Positions 1 through 6,526 of a stretch of DNA of 6,526 nucleotides are shown here, piece by piece. The stretch covers positions 1 to 6,526 of the forward strand of contig JAOZMN010000169.1 of NCBI GenBank assembly GCA_029934265.1. Reading direction: 5' to 3'. A model generated the notes under the pieces. It did not search any database, was not told where the DNA came from, and was given only the letters and a program-made list of their open reading frames with translations. This stretch comes from Bacteroidales bacterium. GTDB lineage: Bacteria; Bacteroidota; Bacteroidia; Bacteroidales; JAADGE01. Every line of letters starts with the position of its first letter. Position 1 is the first letter of the stretch. The translations under genes were made by a program, and so were the position numbers.

Positions 1-304
1 GTTTTAATGGGACACTAGTGGTCTTTGACCTATTTTATGTTACTCATGTGTTTGTGTAAACATTTGCAGGTTAGCTTGTTATTAATAAGTGAATATGTAA
101 TTTTTTTTGTAAGAGTATTTATATACAAAAAACTCTTCTTTATTAATTTAAAGAGGAGTTTTTTTATTTTAAAATCATACATATTTTTTTACTTTTGTCT
201 GAATTGAATAATTTGAGAGAATATAATTAATTTAAAAGTATAACGTGTTGATATTTATTGTTTTATAAAACTTTGAATATTTATAATTAATCCTTTATTG
301 ATAT
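1..304. other. Non-coding upstream region
   Basis: No convincing gene is visible in these 304 bases. A short open stretch from 25 to 207 reads through the terminator hairpin at 127-165 and has a low-complexity Phe/Leu/Ile/Lys composition expected of AT-rich DNA, so it is not called. A second open stretch (3-59) could be the tail of an upstream gene but has no recognisable sequence. The part after the hairpin (about 166-304) is very AT-rich and should hold the promoter and leader of the transporter gene. No clean match to the Bacteroidota promoter pattern (TTTG, about 19 bases, TAnnTTTG) was found. Confidence 0.6.
127..165 (+). terminator. Probable intrinsic terminator, possibly bidirectional
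   Basis: The arm at 127-141 (AAAAAACTCTTCTTT) pairs with 150-164 (AAAGAGGAGTTTTTT) over 15 positions, with one G-T wobble and an 8-base loop. The 3' arm runs into a T tract on the + strand. The opposite strand also ends in a T run, so it could stop transcription both ways. It would end an unseen + strand gene to the left and insulate the transporter gene. Its stem has few G-C pairs, so strength is uncertain. Confidence 0.6.
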
Positions 305-2650
305 ATGTGGAGTTTTATAGCCCGAACGGTTCTTAGAAATAGAACGATTTTTCTTGTTGCAGTAGCATTGATAACTGTTTTTATGGCTTATCATGCAACT
401 AAGATAGAAATGGATTACGAATACGCAGCTTTAATGCCCAAAGATGACCCTGTTTATATGAGAATGCAGGAATTTAAAGAACGTTTTGGGGAAGATGCCA
501 GCCTTATGGTTATTGGTTTTAAAGATAAAAATTTCTTTGAAAAAGAAAAATTTAACGACTGGATTTCTATTCAAGATACTTTGAAAAAATTTGAAGGAAT
601 TAAAAATATATTGTCCGTTAATGATTTGGTAGAACTTCAAAAAGATACTACCGATAAAAAATTTGTTCCGCTAAAAATATTTCCTTCAAAAATACAAACT
701 CAAAAACAATTAGATACACTTTCATTAAAACTTAAAAAATATCCTTTTTATAAAGACCTTGTTTATTTTGACTCAAGCAATGTTTATTTGTGTGCTTTGA
801 CATGGAAAAAAGAATATATGAACAGTAAAAGAAGGGAAAAACTTGTTGTAAATATTGAAAAAATTACGAATGCTTGGGGTAAAAAACACAAAGTAGAACT
901 ACGATATTCCGGCTTGCCTTATACTCGAACAAAAATTGCTTTAATGATAAAAAAAGAACTTGGTTTTTTTACCGTTTTTGCGATGCTTATTACGGCTTTG
1001 ATACTTTATTTATTTTTTCGTTCCTTTAAAGTTGTATTTTTTTCCATGTTGATAGTTGGAATAAGTGCAGTTTGGGCATTAGGAACAGTACATCTTTTCG
1101 GATATAAAATAACAATACTTACAGGAATGTTACCACCGTTGCTGATAGTTATCGGTATTCCGAACAGCGTATTTTTACTGAATAAATTTCATGCAGAATA
1201 TAAATCGCATCGTAATAAAATAAAAGCACTTCACAGAGTTATTTCAAAAGTAGGGAATGCAACTTTCCTTACAAACTTGACAACCGCCGTAGGATTCGCC
1301 ACTTTCATAGTTACCGGAAATCGTTTACTTGTAGAATTTGGTGTATTGGCTTCTTTGAATATCATGGGAGTTTTTGTACTTTCGATAACTTTGATACCTG
1401 TATTTTTTAGTTTTATAAATACCCCGAAAAAGAGACATTTAAAACATCTCGATTTTAAATTGGTAAATAAGGTTGTAGATATTTTTGTATATCTTTCTCA
1501 AAAAAAAAGAAACATTGTTTATGTAAGTGTTGCAATTCTTTTATTAATAGGTATTTACGGGGTTTTACAAGTTAAAAGTATCGGATTTATAATTGATGAT
1601 ATTCCTGAAGATAACCAAGTAGTTAAAGATTTACGTTTTTTTGAAAAAAACATAGGCGGAGTAATGCCTTTGGAGGTTTCAGTACAAACCAAAAAGAAAA
1701 AAGGTATATTGAAATTATCGACTCTTAAAAAAATAGAGCAGTTTCAAGAAGAAATCAAAAAATATCCGTTTATATCTAAATCGTCTTCAGTAGTCGATGC
1801 CGTAAAACTTGCCAAACAAGCCTTTTATAATGGAAATCCAAAATATTATTTGCTGCCGAGTTCTCAGGAAAAGAATTTTATTTTATCTTACGTAAAAAAC
1901 TCTTCAAACAATACAAAAATAGCCGAAACTTTTGTCGATAGTAATTTACAAACAGCAAGAATAAGTATGAGAGTAAAAGACATTGGAAGTGTTGAAATGA
2001 AAAAGTTTGCAAAAAATATAGATGCAGACCTGAAAAAAATATTTCCAGAAGATAAGTATGTAAGTTATGTAACCGGCTCGAGTATAATTTTCACACAAGG
2101 AACGGAAGTGCTTGTAAATAACTTGTTTACAAGTCTCGGATTGGCGGTTATTCTTATTTCTGTATTTATGGCGACAATGTTTTCATCGTTCAGAATGGTT
2201 GTTATATCTTTGTTTCCCAACGTATTACCGTTGATATTTACCGCGGCTATTATGGGCTTTGCAGGAATACCTATAAAACCATCGACGGTATTGGTTTTCA
2301 GTATCGCTTTTGGTATTTCGGTTGATAATGCAATACATTTTTTAACTAAATATCGACAAGAACTCATTATAACAAAATGGGATATTAAAAAGTCTGTAAT
2401 AGAGTCGCTAAAAGAAACAGGAATAAGTATTACTTACACTGCAACAGTTCTATTTTTCGGTTTCGGAATTTTTACCTTGTCTGATTTTGGCGGAACAGTT
2501 GCCTTAGGTTTGCTTGTTGCTATTACATTGCTTTTTGCGATGCTTTCAAATCTTGTTTTATTGCCATCTTTGTTACTTTCGCTTGAAAAAAGAATTACAA
2601 CAAAAAACTTTAAAGATTCTTTATTGGAATATGAAGAAGAAAAATCTTAA
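305..2650 (+). CDS. RND-superfamily (MMPL/COG1033-like) transporter
   Basis: This 781-residue inner-membrane protein has the duplicated RND layout. Membrane segment 1 lies near residues 13-31, followed by a periplasmic domain (about 32-218) and a bundle of five segments (about 220-371). A second copy follows: segment near 404-422, periplasmic domain about 423-605, and five segments about 607-760, giving 12 in total. The charged tail (about 761-781) is cytoplasmic. The fourth segment of the second half carries SVDNAIHFLTKY, with Asp674 at the position where this family usually has a proton-coupling Asp; the matching site in the first half is Pro286-Asn287 (GIPNSVFLLNKF). Length and layout fit the single-chain MMPL/HpnN-type exporters rather than the longer AcrB-type multidrug pumps. 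No membrane-fusion or outer-membrane partner gene is adjacent. Substrate is unknown; lipids or other hydrophobic molecules are an inference from relatives. The ATG at 305 is chosen because it begins directly before the first membrane segment; no Shine-Dalgarno sequence is seen. An A9 run (1500-1508) does not break the frame. Confidence 0.9.
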   Translation: MWSFIARTVLRNRTIFLVAVALITVFMAYHATKIEMDYEYAALMPKDDPVYMRMQEFKERFGEDASLMVIGFKDKNFFEKEKFNDWISIQDTLKKFEGIKNILSVNDLVELQKDTTDKKFVPLKIFPSKIQTQKQLDTLSLKLKKYPFYKDLVYFDSSNVYLCALTWKKEYMNSKRREKLVVNIEKITNAWGKKHKVELRYSGLPYTRTKIALMIKKELGFFTVFAMLITALILYLFFRSFKVVFFSMLIVGISAVWALGTVHLFGYKITILTGMLPPLLIVIGIPNSVFLLNKFHAEYKSHRNKIKALHRVISKVGNATFLTNLTTAVGFATFIVTGNRLLVEFGVLASLNIMGVFVLSITLIPVFFSFINTPKKRHLKHLDFKLVNKVVDIFVYLSQKKRNIVYVSVAILLLIGIYGVLQVKSIGFIIDDIPEDNQVVKDLRFFEKNIGGVMPLEVSVQTKKKKGILKLSTLKKIEQFQEEIKKYPFISKSSSVVDAVKLAKQAFYNGNPKYYLLPSSQEKNFILSYVKNSSNNTKIAETFVDSNLQTARISMRVKDIGSVEMKKFAKNIDADLKKIFPEDKYVSYVTGSSIIFTQGTEVLVNNLFTSLGLAVILISVFMATMFSSFRMVVISLFPNVLPLIFTAAIMGFAGIPIKPSTVLVFSIAFGISVDNAIHFLTKYRQELIITKWDIKKSVIESLKETGISITYTATVLFFGFGIFTLSDFGGTVALGLLVAITLLFAMLSNLVLLPSLLLSLEKRITTKNFKDSLLEYEEEKS

Positions 2651-2654
2651 AAAA

Positions 2655-2674
2655 AACAACTTTGCCAAAGTTTT
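2655..2674 (+). terminator. Weak hairpin after the transporter gene
   Basis: Just after the stop codon, AACTTT (2658-2663) pairs with AAAGTT (2667-2672) across a GCC loop. Two more A-T pairs can form beyond a bulged C. The right arm ends in TTTT and is followed by AT-rich DNA. The stem has only one G-C pair, so it is a poor terminator by energy; position and T run are the only support. No other terminator candidate with a T run was seen in the 114-base gap. Confidence 0.3.
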
Positions 2675-2764
2675 ATAGTAGATGCGTAATTGCTACTTAT
2701 AAGCCTTATTTTCAATAAATTAATATAGATACTTTAAATCTTTAATCTAACTAATTGTACACTT

Positions 2765-2824
2765 ATGAAAAAAAATATTTTAATTATCGGACTTGCAATT
2801 ATGTCCTTGAATTTCTTTTCCTGT
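2765..2824 (+). other. Lipoprotein signal peptide with lipobox Cys20
   Basis: Residues 1-20 of the M49 protein show Lys2-Lys3, a hydrophobic core (ILIIGLAIM) and NFFSC. Cys20 would be lipidated and become the mature N-terminus. The next residues (NESEKKEKEQ) are polar and charged, and residues up to about 40 look like a flexible linker. Acidic residues right after the Cys resemble the export signals that send some Bacteroidota lipoproteins to the cell surface, but the match is loose. Phe at -3 and -2 departs from the classic lipobox, which is tolerated in this phylum. Confidence 0.7.
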
Positions 2825-4429
2825 AATGAATCGGAGAAAAAAGAAAAAGAGCAAGCAACAACAGACACACTAACTACAAATCCCATGAAAGAAAAAGTCG
2901 ATGCGTTTATTTCCGTAAAATTGACAACAGATATTTCCGGGCTTACGGAAAAAGAAAAACAAATGTTGCCTTTACTTTTTGAAGCAGCACAAATAATGGA
3001 CGATATTTATTGGAAACAAACTTACGGAGATAAAGAGAAATTTATGTCCGGAATTTCCGATGAAAACGAAAAGAAATTTGCATTAATCAATTACGGACCT
3101 TGGGAAAGATTGAACGGAAATCAAGCATGGCTTGACGGTGCAGGAGAAAAACCGAAAGGAGCAAATTTTTATCCGCCGGATATGACAAAAGATGAATTTA
3201 CTGCTTTTGAAAATCCCGACAAGGAAAGTCAATATACACTTATACAGAGAGATGCAGAAGGAAAGCTGCAAGCCGTTTGGTATCATGAAGCATTTAAAGA
3301 ACAAACCGGAAAAGTAGCGGAATTATTAAAAAAAGCATCCGAACTTGCAGAAGACAGCGGACTTAAAAAATATCTCGAACTGCGTGCAGAAGCCTTACTT
3401 ACAGATGATTATCTTGCTTCAGATATGGCTTGGATGGATATGAAAACAAACACCATAGATTTTGTTGTCGGACCGATTGAAAACTATGAAGATGCCTTAT
3501 ATAATTATAAAGCCGCACATGAAGCATTTATTTTGATAAAAGATAAAAAATGGAGTGAAAAACTTACAAAATACGCTGCAATGCTTCCTGAAATGCAAAC
3601 AAAATTACCGGTTGAAGCTAAATATAAAGCCGAAAAACCCGGTACAAATTCTGATCTCGGTGCTTATGACGTAATATATTATGCGGGTGATTGTAATGCC
3701 GGAAGCAAGACAATAGCAATTAACCTTCCGAACGACGAAAGGGTACACGAAGCAAAAGGAAGCAGACGCTTACAACTTAAAAATTCAATGCGTGCAAAAT
3801 TTGACAATATTCTTGTTCCGATAAGCAAAGTTGTTATTGACCAAACACAACAAAAACATATTACTTTTGATGCTTTTTTTGAAAATACAATGTTTCATGA
3901 AACTGCTCACGGACTTGGTATCAGGAACGTAATAGGTACAGATATGACTGTAAGCAAAGCTCTTAAAGAAGTTTCTACTACAATAGAAGAGGGTAAAGCT
4001 GATATTCTCGGATTGTTTTTTATTACAGAACTTTACGAACAAGGAGAATTTCCGGAAAAAGATTTAATGGATAATTATGTTACTTTTATGGCAGGTATTT
4101 TCCGTTCGGTTCGTTTCGGAGTATCGAGTTCGCACGGAAAGGCAAATATGTTGCGTTATTATTATTTCAAAGAAAAAGGTGCTTTTACAAGAAACCCGGA
4201 AAATGGAACTTATAAAGTCGATTTTGAAAAAATGAAAGAAGCCATGACCTCCCTTACCGAAAAAATACTCGTATTGCAAGGAGACGGAAATTATGAAGAA
4301 GCTGCAAAATGGGTAAAAGAAAAATCAAAAATAGATACGGAATTAAAAGAAGACCTTGATAATATCAACAAAGCCGGCATTCCGGTAGATATAGTTTTTG
4401 AACAAGGACTTCAAGTAATAGGGCTTTAA
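2765..4429 (+). CDS. Peptidase M49 (dipeptidyl peptidase III family) lipoprotein
   Basis: A 554-residue zinc metallopeptidase predicted to remove dipeptides from the N-terminus of short peptides. The zinc site is visible: HETAH at 378-382 (His378, catalytic Glu379, His382), and EEGKAD at 408-413, matching the M49 second motif EExR/KAE/D, in which Glu409 would be the third ligand. SSSHGKANM (454-462) further downstream fits the conserved His region of the family. IDFVVGPIENYEDALYNYKA (231-250) is another typical M49 stretch. Classic M49 enzymes carry the longer HExxGH motif; the five-residue form is known from the Caldithrix abyssi enzyme. The protein is much shorter than human DPP III (about 737 residues). 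The N-terminus is a signal peptide with a relaxed lipobox (NFFSC, Cys20) followed by a Lys/Glu-rich linker, so it is probably anchored in the envelope, whereas characterised eukaryotic enzymes are mainly cytosolic. Such proteins are sometimes mislabelled as dihydrofolate reductase; nothing here supports that. The ATG at 2765 is fixed by the signal peptide. Confidence 0.88.
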   Translation: MKKNILIIGLAIMSLNFFSCNESEKKEKEQATTDTLTTNPMKEKVDAFISVKLTTDISGLTEKEKQMLPLLFEAAQIMDDIYWKQTYGDKEKFMSGISDENEKKFALINYGPWERLNGNQAWLDGAGEKPKGANFYPPDMTKDEFTAFENPDKESQYTLIQRDAEGKLQAVWYHEAFKEQTGKVAELLKKASELAEDSGLKKYLELRAEALLTDDYLASDMAWMDMKTNTIDFVVGPIENYEDALYNYKAAHEAFILIKDKKWSEKLTKYAAMLPEMQTKLPVEAKYKAEKPGTNSDLGAYDVIYYAGDCNAGSKTIAINLPNDERVHEAKGSRRLQLKNSMRAKFDNILVPISKVVIDQTQQKHITFDAFFENTMFHETAHGLGIRNVIGTDMTVSKALKEVSTTIEEGKADILGLFFITELYEQGEFPEKDLMDNYVTFMAGIFRSVRFGVSSSHGKANMLRYYYFKEKGAFTRNPENGTYKVDFEKMKEAMTSLTEKILVLQGDGNYEEAAKWVKEKSKIDTELKEDLDNINKAGIPVDIVFEQGLQVIGL

Positions 4430-4445
4430 TGAGTTTGGTATAAAA

Positions 4446-4527
4446 AGACCATTAGGGTTTGATTTAACAAAATTCAATAAGTCTAAATGTCTAAGTTACA
4501 GTTTTTTAACTAAAACCCTAATGGTCT
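4446..4527. repeat. Perfect 15-bp inverted repeat with 52-base loop
   Basis: AGACCATTAGGGTTT (4446-4460) is exactly complementary to AAACCCTAATGGTCT (4513-4527). Inside, 4464-4472 and 4502-4509 can add about eight A-T pairs with one bulged C after a short internal loop. The remaining loop holds GTCTAA twice (4481-4486 and 4489-4494). It lies 16 bases after the M49 stop and 86 bases before the rsgA start. On the + strand no T run follows the right arm; on the - strand the stem is followed by TTTTTATA, so it resembles a terminator in that direction although no - strand gene is seen. It could be a 3' end structure for the M49 transcript, an rsgA leader element or a small palindromic repeat. Confidence 0.75.
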
Positions 4528-4540
4528 GATTGAGAAAAAT

Positions 4541-4613
4541 ATACTTTTTAGACTGAACTCTTTAATACCTTTTAGAACTTCCTTTTTTATACTTTTTAAA
4601 AATATAACTTTTT
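4541..4613 (+). repeat. Loose 24-bp repeat series in the rsgA leader
   Basis: ATACTTTTTA at 4541, ATACCTTTTA at 4565 and ATACTTTTTA at 4589 are spaced exactly 24 bases apart. A variant, ATAACTTTTTA, starts at 4604 and runs into the start codon. Beyond the ten-base core the units agree only partly (about 16 of 24 positions between unit 1 and each of the others). Each core contains TAnnTTTT, one base from the Bacteroidota -7 element TAnnTTTG, but no matching TTTG element was found at the right distance upstream. In such AT-rich DNA, chance is a real alternative. Confidence 0.35.
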
Positions 4614-5549
4614 ATGAATAAAGGAATTGTAATAAAATCTACAGGAAGTTGGTGTGATGTAGAACATAATGGAAAAATTACAGCTTGCAAGGTGCGAGGT
4701 AAATTTCGTATTAAAGGAATAAAAACTACAAACCCGATAGCCGTCGGGGATATTGTTTTTTTAGAGCTTATGAAAGAAGACAATACCGGTGTAATCAGTA
4801 AAATATTGCCAAGAAGAAATTATCTTATTCGTAAATCAATAAATCTTGCAAGACAAGCACATATTATTGCCGCAAATATTGATTTTGCATTTTTGATAAT
4901 TACTATTAAATCGCCTCGCACCTATCCTGTTTTTATCGACCGTTTTCTTGTTACTTGTGAGGCTTACAAAATAAAACCGGTACTTATTTTTAATAAAATT
5001 GACATTTATGAAAGCAAAGAAAATGAAATTCTGACAGAGTTAATCGAAATTTATGAAAATATTGGTTATAAGTGCGTTAAGATTTCCGTTGAAAAAAATA
5101 TAAATATAAAAGCAGTTACAGATTTAATAAAAAATAATACAATATTGATATCCGGAAATTCCGGAGTAGGAAAATCGAGTTTAATAAATTTAATTCAGCC
5201 CGGATTAAAACTCAAAACCGCAGAGCTTTCCGATTATCACGAAAAAGGAAAACACACAACAACATTTGCCGAAATGTTCAAAATAGGAGAGGGCAGAGTA
5301 ATTGACACGCCCGGCATAAAAGGACTTGGACTTGTGGATATGGACAACGATGAAATACATCATTATTTTCCTGAAATGTTTGCTTTACTGTCAGAGTGTA
5401 AGTTTCATAATTGCAGTCATATACACGAGCCGGACTGTGCTGTAAAAGATGCTTTGAAAACAGGACAAATAAGTAAATCTCGTTATAAAAGTTATCTGAG
5501 TATAATTGAAGACGATGACCAAAGAATAAGAACAGATATTTTTAGATAA
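4614..5549 (+). CDS. rsgA: Ribosome small subunit-dependent GTPase A (RsgA)
   Basis: A complete 311-residue circularly permuted GTPase that acts late in 30S subunit maturation in the cytoplasm, checking the decoding centre and releasing on GTP hydrolysis. An N-terminal OB-fold (about 1-66) is followed by G motifs in the permuted order G4-G1-G2-G3: NKID at 127-130, GNSGVGKSS at 181-189, KGKHTTTF at 211-218 and DTPG at 231-234. The C-terminal zinc domain shows Cys262, Cys267, His269 and Cys275 (CKFHNCSHIHEPDC), the standard C-x4-C-x-H-x5-C ligand set. Length and all key residues fit a functional enzyme. The ATG at 4614 gives a full OB-fold; a purine-rich Shine-Dalgarno sequence is absent and the preceding bases are T-rich. 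In studied bacteria RsgA is also inhibited by (p)ppGpp. It may be co-transcribed with the gene that starts 37 bases downstream. Confidence 0.97.
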   Translation: MNKGIVIKSTGSWCDVEHNGKITACKVRGKFRIKGIKTTNPIAVGDIVFLELMKEDNTGVISKILPRRNYLIRKSINLARQAHIIAANIDFAFLIITIKSPRTYPVFIDRFLVTCEAYKIKPVLIFNKIDIYESKENEILTELIEIYENIGYKCVKISVEKNINIKAVTDLIKNNTILISGNSGVGKSSLINLIQPGLKLKTAELSDYHEKGKHTTTFAEMFKIGEGRVIDTPGIKGLGLVDMDNDEIHHYFPEMFALLSECKFHNCSHIHEPDCAVKDALKTGQISKSRYKSYLSIIEDDDQRIRTDIFR

Positions 5550-5586
5550 TCACTTTGATTCCAAGATAGACCTTAATATGTAAATT

Positions 5587-6526
5587 ATGAAAAAACAAAG
5601 CACTGTAATTCTTATTTTAATTTTCATTACAACGAATGTTGTTTTTTCGCAACAAACAAATTTTCGACTTGCTTATGAGCAAGCAATTACAATAAATAAA
5701 GTGGTAAACTCTCTTGAAACCCCTGTAAATACAGGATTTAAACCGATATTAAAAAAAGAAATTCAAAAATATATAAATATAGATTCCGTACTTTACGGAT
5801 ATGAAAGAGAAACATCTTTTTTCAAAAAACATAAAAAAAATTGGTTTTACAGAAAATTTTTATTTGAAAATTTTATAGACGTTAAAACTGATGATTTTAA
5901 TTTGTCGATAAACCCTTTATTATATTTGGAAAAGGGAAATATTGAAAATTTACCGCAAAAATACAGCATAAATACCAGAGGAATTGAATTTCAAGGAAGT
6001 ATAGGTAAAAAACTTTCTTTTTACTCAAACTTTTTTGAAAATCAAGCATTTTTCAGAAATTATATAGACTCCATAGCACTCGAAAGACTTGTCGTTCCCG
6101 GACAAGGAGCATCAAAAACATTTAACGAAAAAGGACACGATTTTGCAATGGCGAGCGGTTATTTGTCATTTTCACCGACAAAAAACATTAACTTACAAGC
6201 CGGACACGATAAGCATTTTGTCGGCGAAGGTTATCGTTCTTTGTTACTTTCGGATAATTCTTTTAATTATCCGTTTGCAAAAGCGACAATTAATTATAAA
6301 GGTTTTAAATATACCGCTTTATTTACTCAATTTGAAGATTTTACACACGTATATTACGCTTATCATACCAAAAAACACGGACAGTTTAATTATCTGAGTT
6401 ATTCCTATAAAAATATTGTAGAACTTGGATTTTTTGAAGGAATTATTTATCAAACTACCGATTCCGTAAATCTTAAAAAAATTCCCGCTGATTTTTATAT
6501 TCCGGTATTAGGCTTACAGACAGTTT
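5587..6526 (+). CDS. Wzi/RemB-like outer-membrane protein (partial, 3' end missing)
   Basis: An open frame of 313 codons runs from the ATG at 5587 to the window edge with no stop. Residues 1-21 form a signal peptide: Lys2-Lys3, a hydrophobic core (VILILIFI) and a cleavage site after VVFS, leaving Gln22 first, as is common in Bacteroidota exported proteins. After a charged region (about 50-95) the sequence becomes rich in alternating aromatic and polar residues, as expected of a beta-barrel. GHDKHFVGEGYRSLLLSD (206-223), followed by an FNYPFAK stretch (226-232), resembles the conserved segment I recall from the capsule-assembly Wzi family and the related Bacteroidota protein RemB, a mobile surface protein of gliding Flavobacterium. 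A role in surface polysaccharide attachment or surface adhesion is inferred from those relatives; the missing C-terminus prevents a firmer call. No capsule or gliding genes are visible next to it. Confidence 0.75.
   Translation, partial: MKKQSTVILILIFITTNVVFSQQTNFRLAYEQAITINKVVNSLETPVNTGFKPILKKEIQKYINIDSVLYGYERETSFFKKHKKNWFYRKFLFENFIDVKTDDFNLSINPLLYLEKGNIENLPQKYSINTRGIEFQGSIGKKLSFYSNFFENQAFFRNYIDSIALERLVVPGQGASKTFNEKGHDFAMASGYLSFSPTKNINLQAGHDKHFVGEGYRSLLLSDNSFNYPFAKATINYKGFKYTALFTQFEDFTHVYYAYHTKKHGQFNYLSYSYKNIVELGFFEGIIYQTTDSVNLKKIPADFYIPVLGLQTV

Noticed and set aside
3..59. Possible C-terminal tail of an upstream + strand gene
   Set aside because: The 18 open codons before TAA have no recognisable motif and are too few to judge.
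25..207. Short + strand open frame of 60 codons
   Set aside because: It starts with TTG, runs through the terminator hairpin and has low-complexity Phe/Leu/Ile/Lys content typical of AT-rich non-coding DNA.
248..275. Possible promoter for the transporter gene (TTG at 248-250, AAACTTTG at 268-275)
   Set aside because: The -7 part misses the T of TAnnTTTG and the 17-base spacer is shorter than usual; such near matches are common in AT-rich DNA.
1500..1508. A9 run as a possible frameshift or slippage site
   Set aside because: The transporter frame continues intact on both sides, and there is no overlapping frame or stimulatory structure to suggest programmed slippage.
2065..2367. Minus-strand open frame of 100 codons
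   Set aside because: It is a shadow of the transporter's second membrane bundle, with no independent motif.
2674..2701. Imperfect inverted repeat TATAGTAG / CTACTTATA
   Set aside because: Eight pairs with a bulge, an 11-base loop and no T run; it could be chance, and no function is evident.
6089..6397. Open frame of 102 codons in another frame
   Set aside because: It lies wholly inside the Wzi/RemB-like gene, whose frame is open to the window edge and encodes a signal peptide and a family-like motif.

Overview
This AT-rich window (roughly one third G+C by eye) most likely comes from a Bacteroidota chromosome. The pointers are start codons without a clear Shine-Dalgarno sequence, a lipoprotein signal followed by a charged linker, a secreted protein with a typical 'VFS-Q' signal-peptide end, and an outer-membrane protein resembling the Wzi/RemB group found in this phylum. 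The genus cannot be fixed from the sequence. I see no mobile element, CRISPR array, tRNA or rRNA.

All four supported genes lie on the + strand. Bases 1-304 hold no convincing gene; they contain one good hairpin terminator (127-165) and AT-rich leader DNA. At 305-2650 is a complete 781-residue RND-superfamily (MMPL/COG1033-like) inner-membrane transporter with two membrane halves and two periplasmic domains. After a 114-base gap, 2765-4429 encodes a lipoprotein-type peptidase M49 (dipeptidyl peptidase III family) with the short HExxH zinc motif. A 184-base gap follows, holding a perfect 15-bp inverted repeat around a 52-base loop and a loose 24-bp repeat series that runs up to the next start. 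At 4614-5549 is the ribosome-assembly GTPase RsgA. It is followed after 37 bases by a secreted Wzi/RemB-like beta-barrel protein (5587 onward) that runs off the end of the window.

The genes do not form an obvious single pathway. Three act in the envelope (export across the inner membrane, peptide cleavage by an anchored lipoprotein, and an outer-membrane protein linked in known relatives to capsule or surface motility); the fourth is a housekeeping ribosome factor. rsgA and the Wzi/RemB-like gene could share a transcript. The wide gaps with hairpins elsewhere suggest separate transcription units. No clearly novel system is visible. The most unusual points are the envelope-targeted HExxH-type M49 peptidase, the asymmetric membrane motif of the transporter and the long inverted repeat before rsgA.
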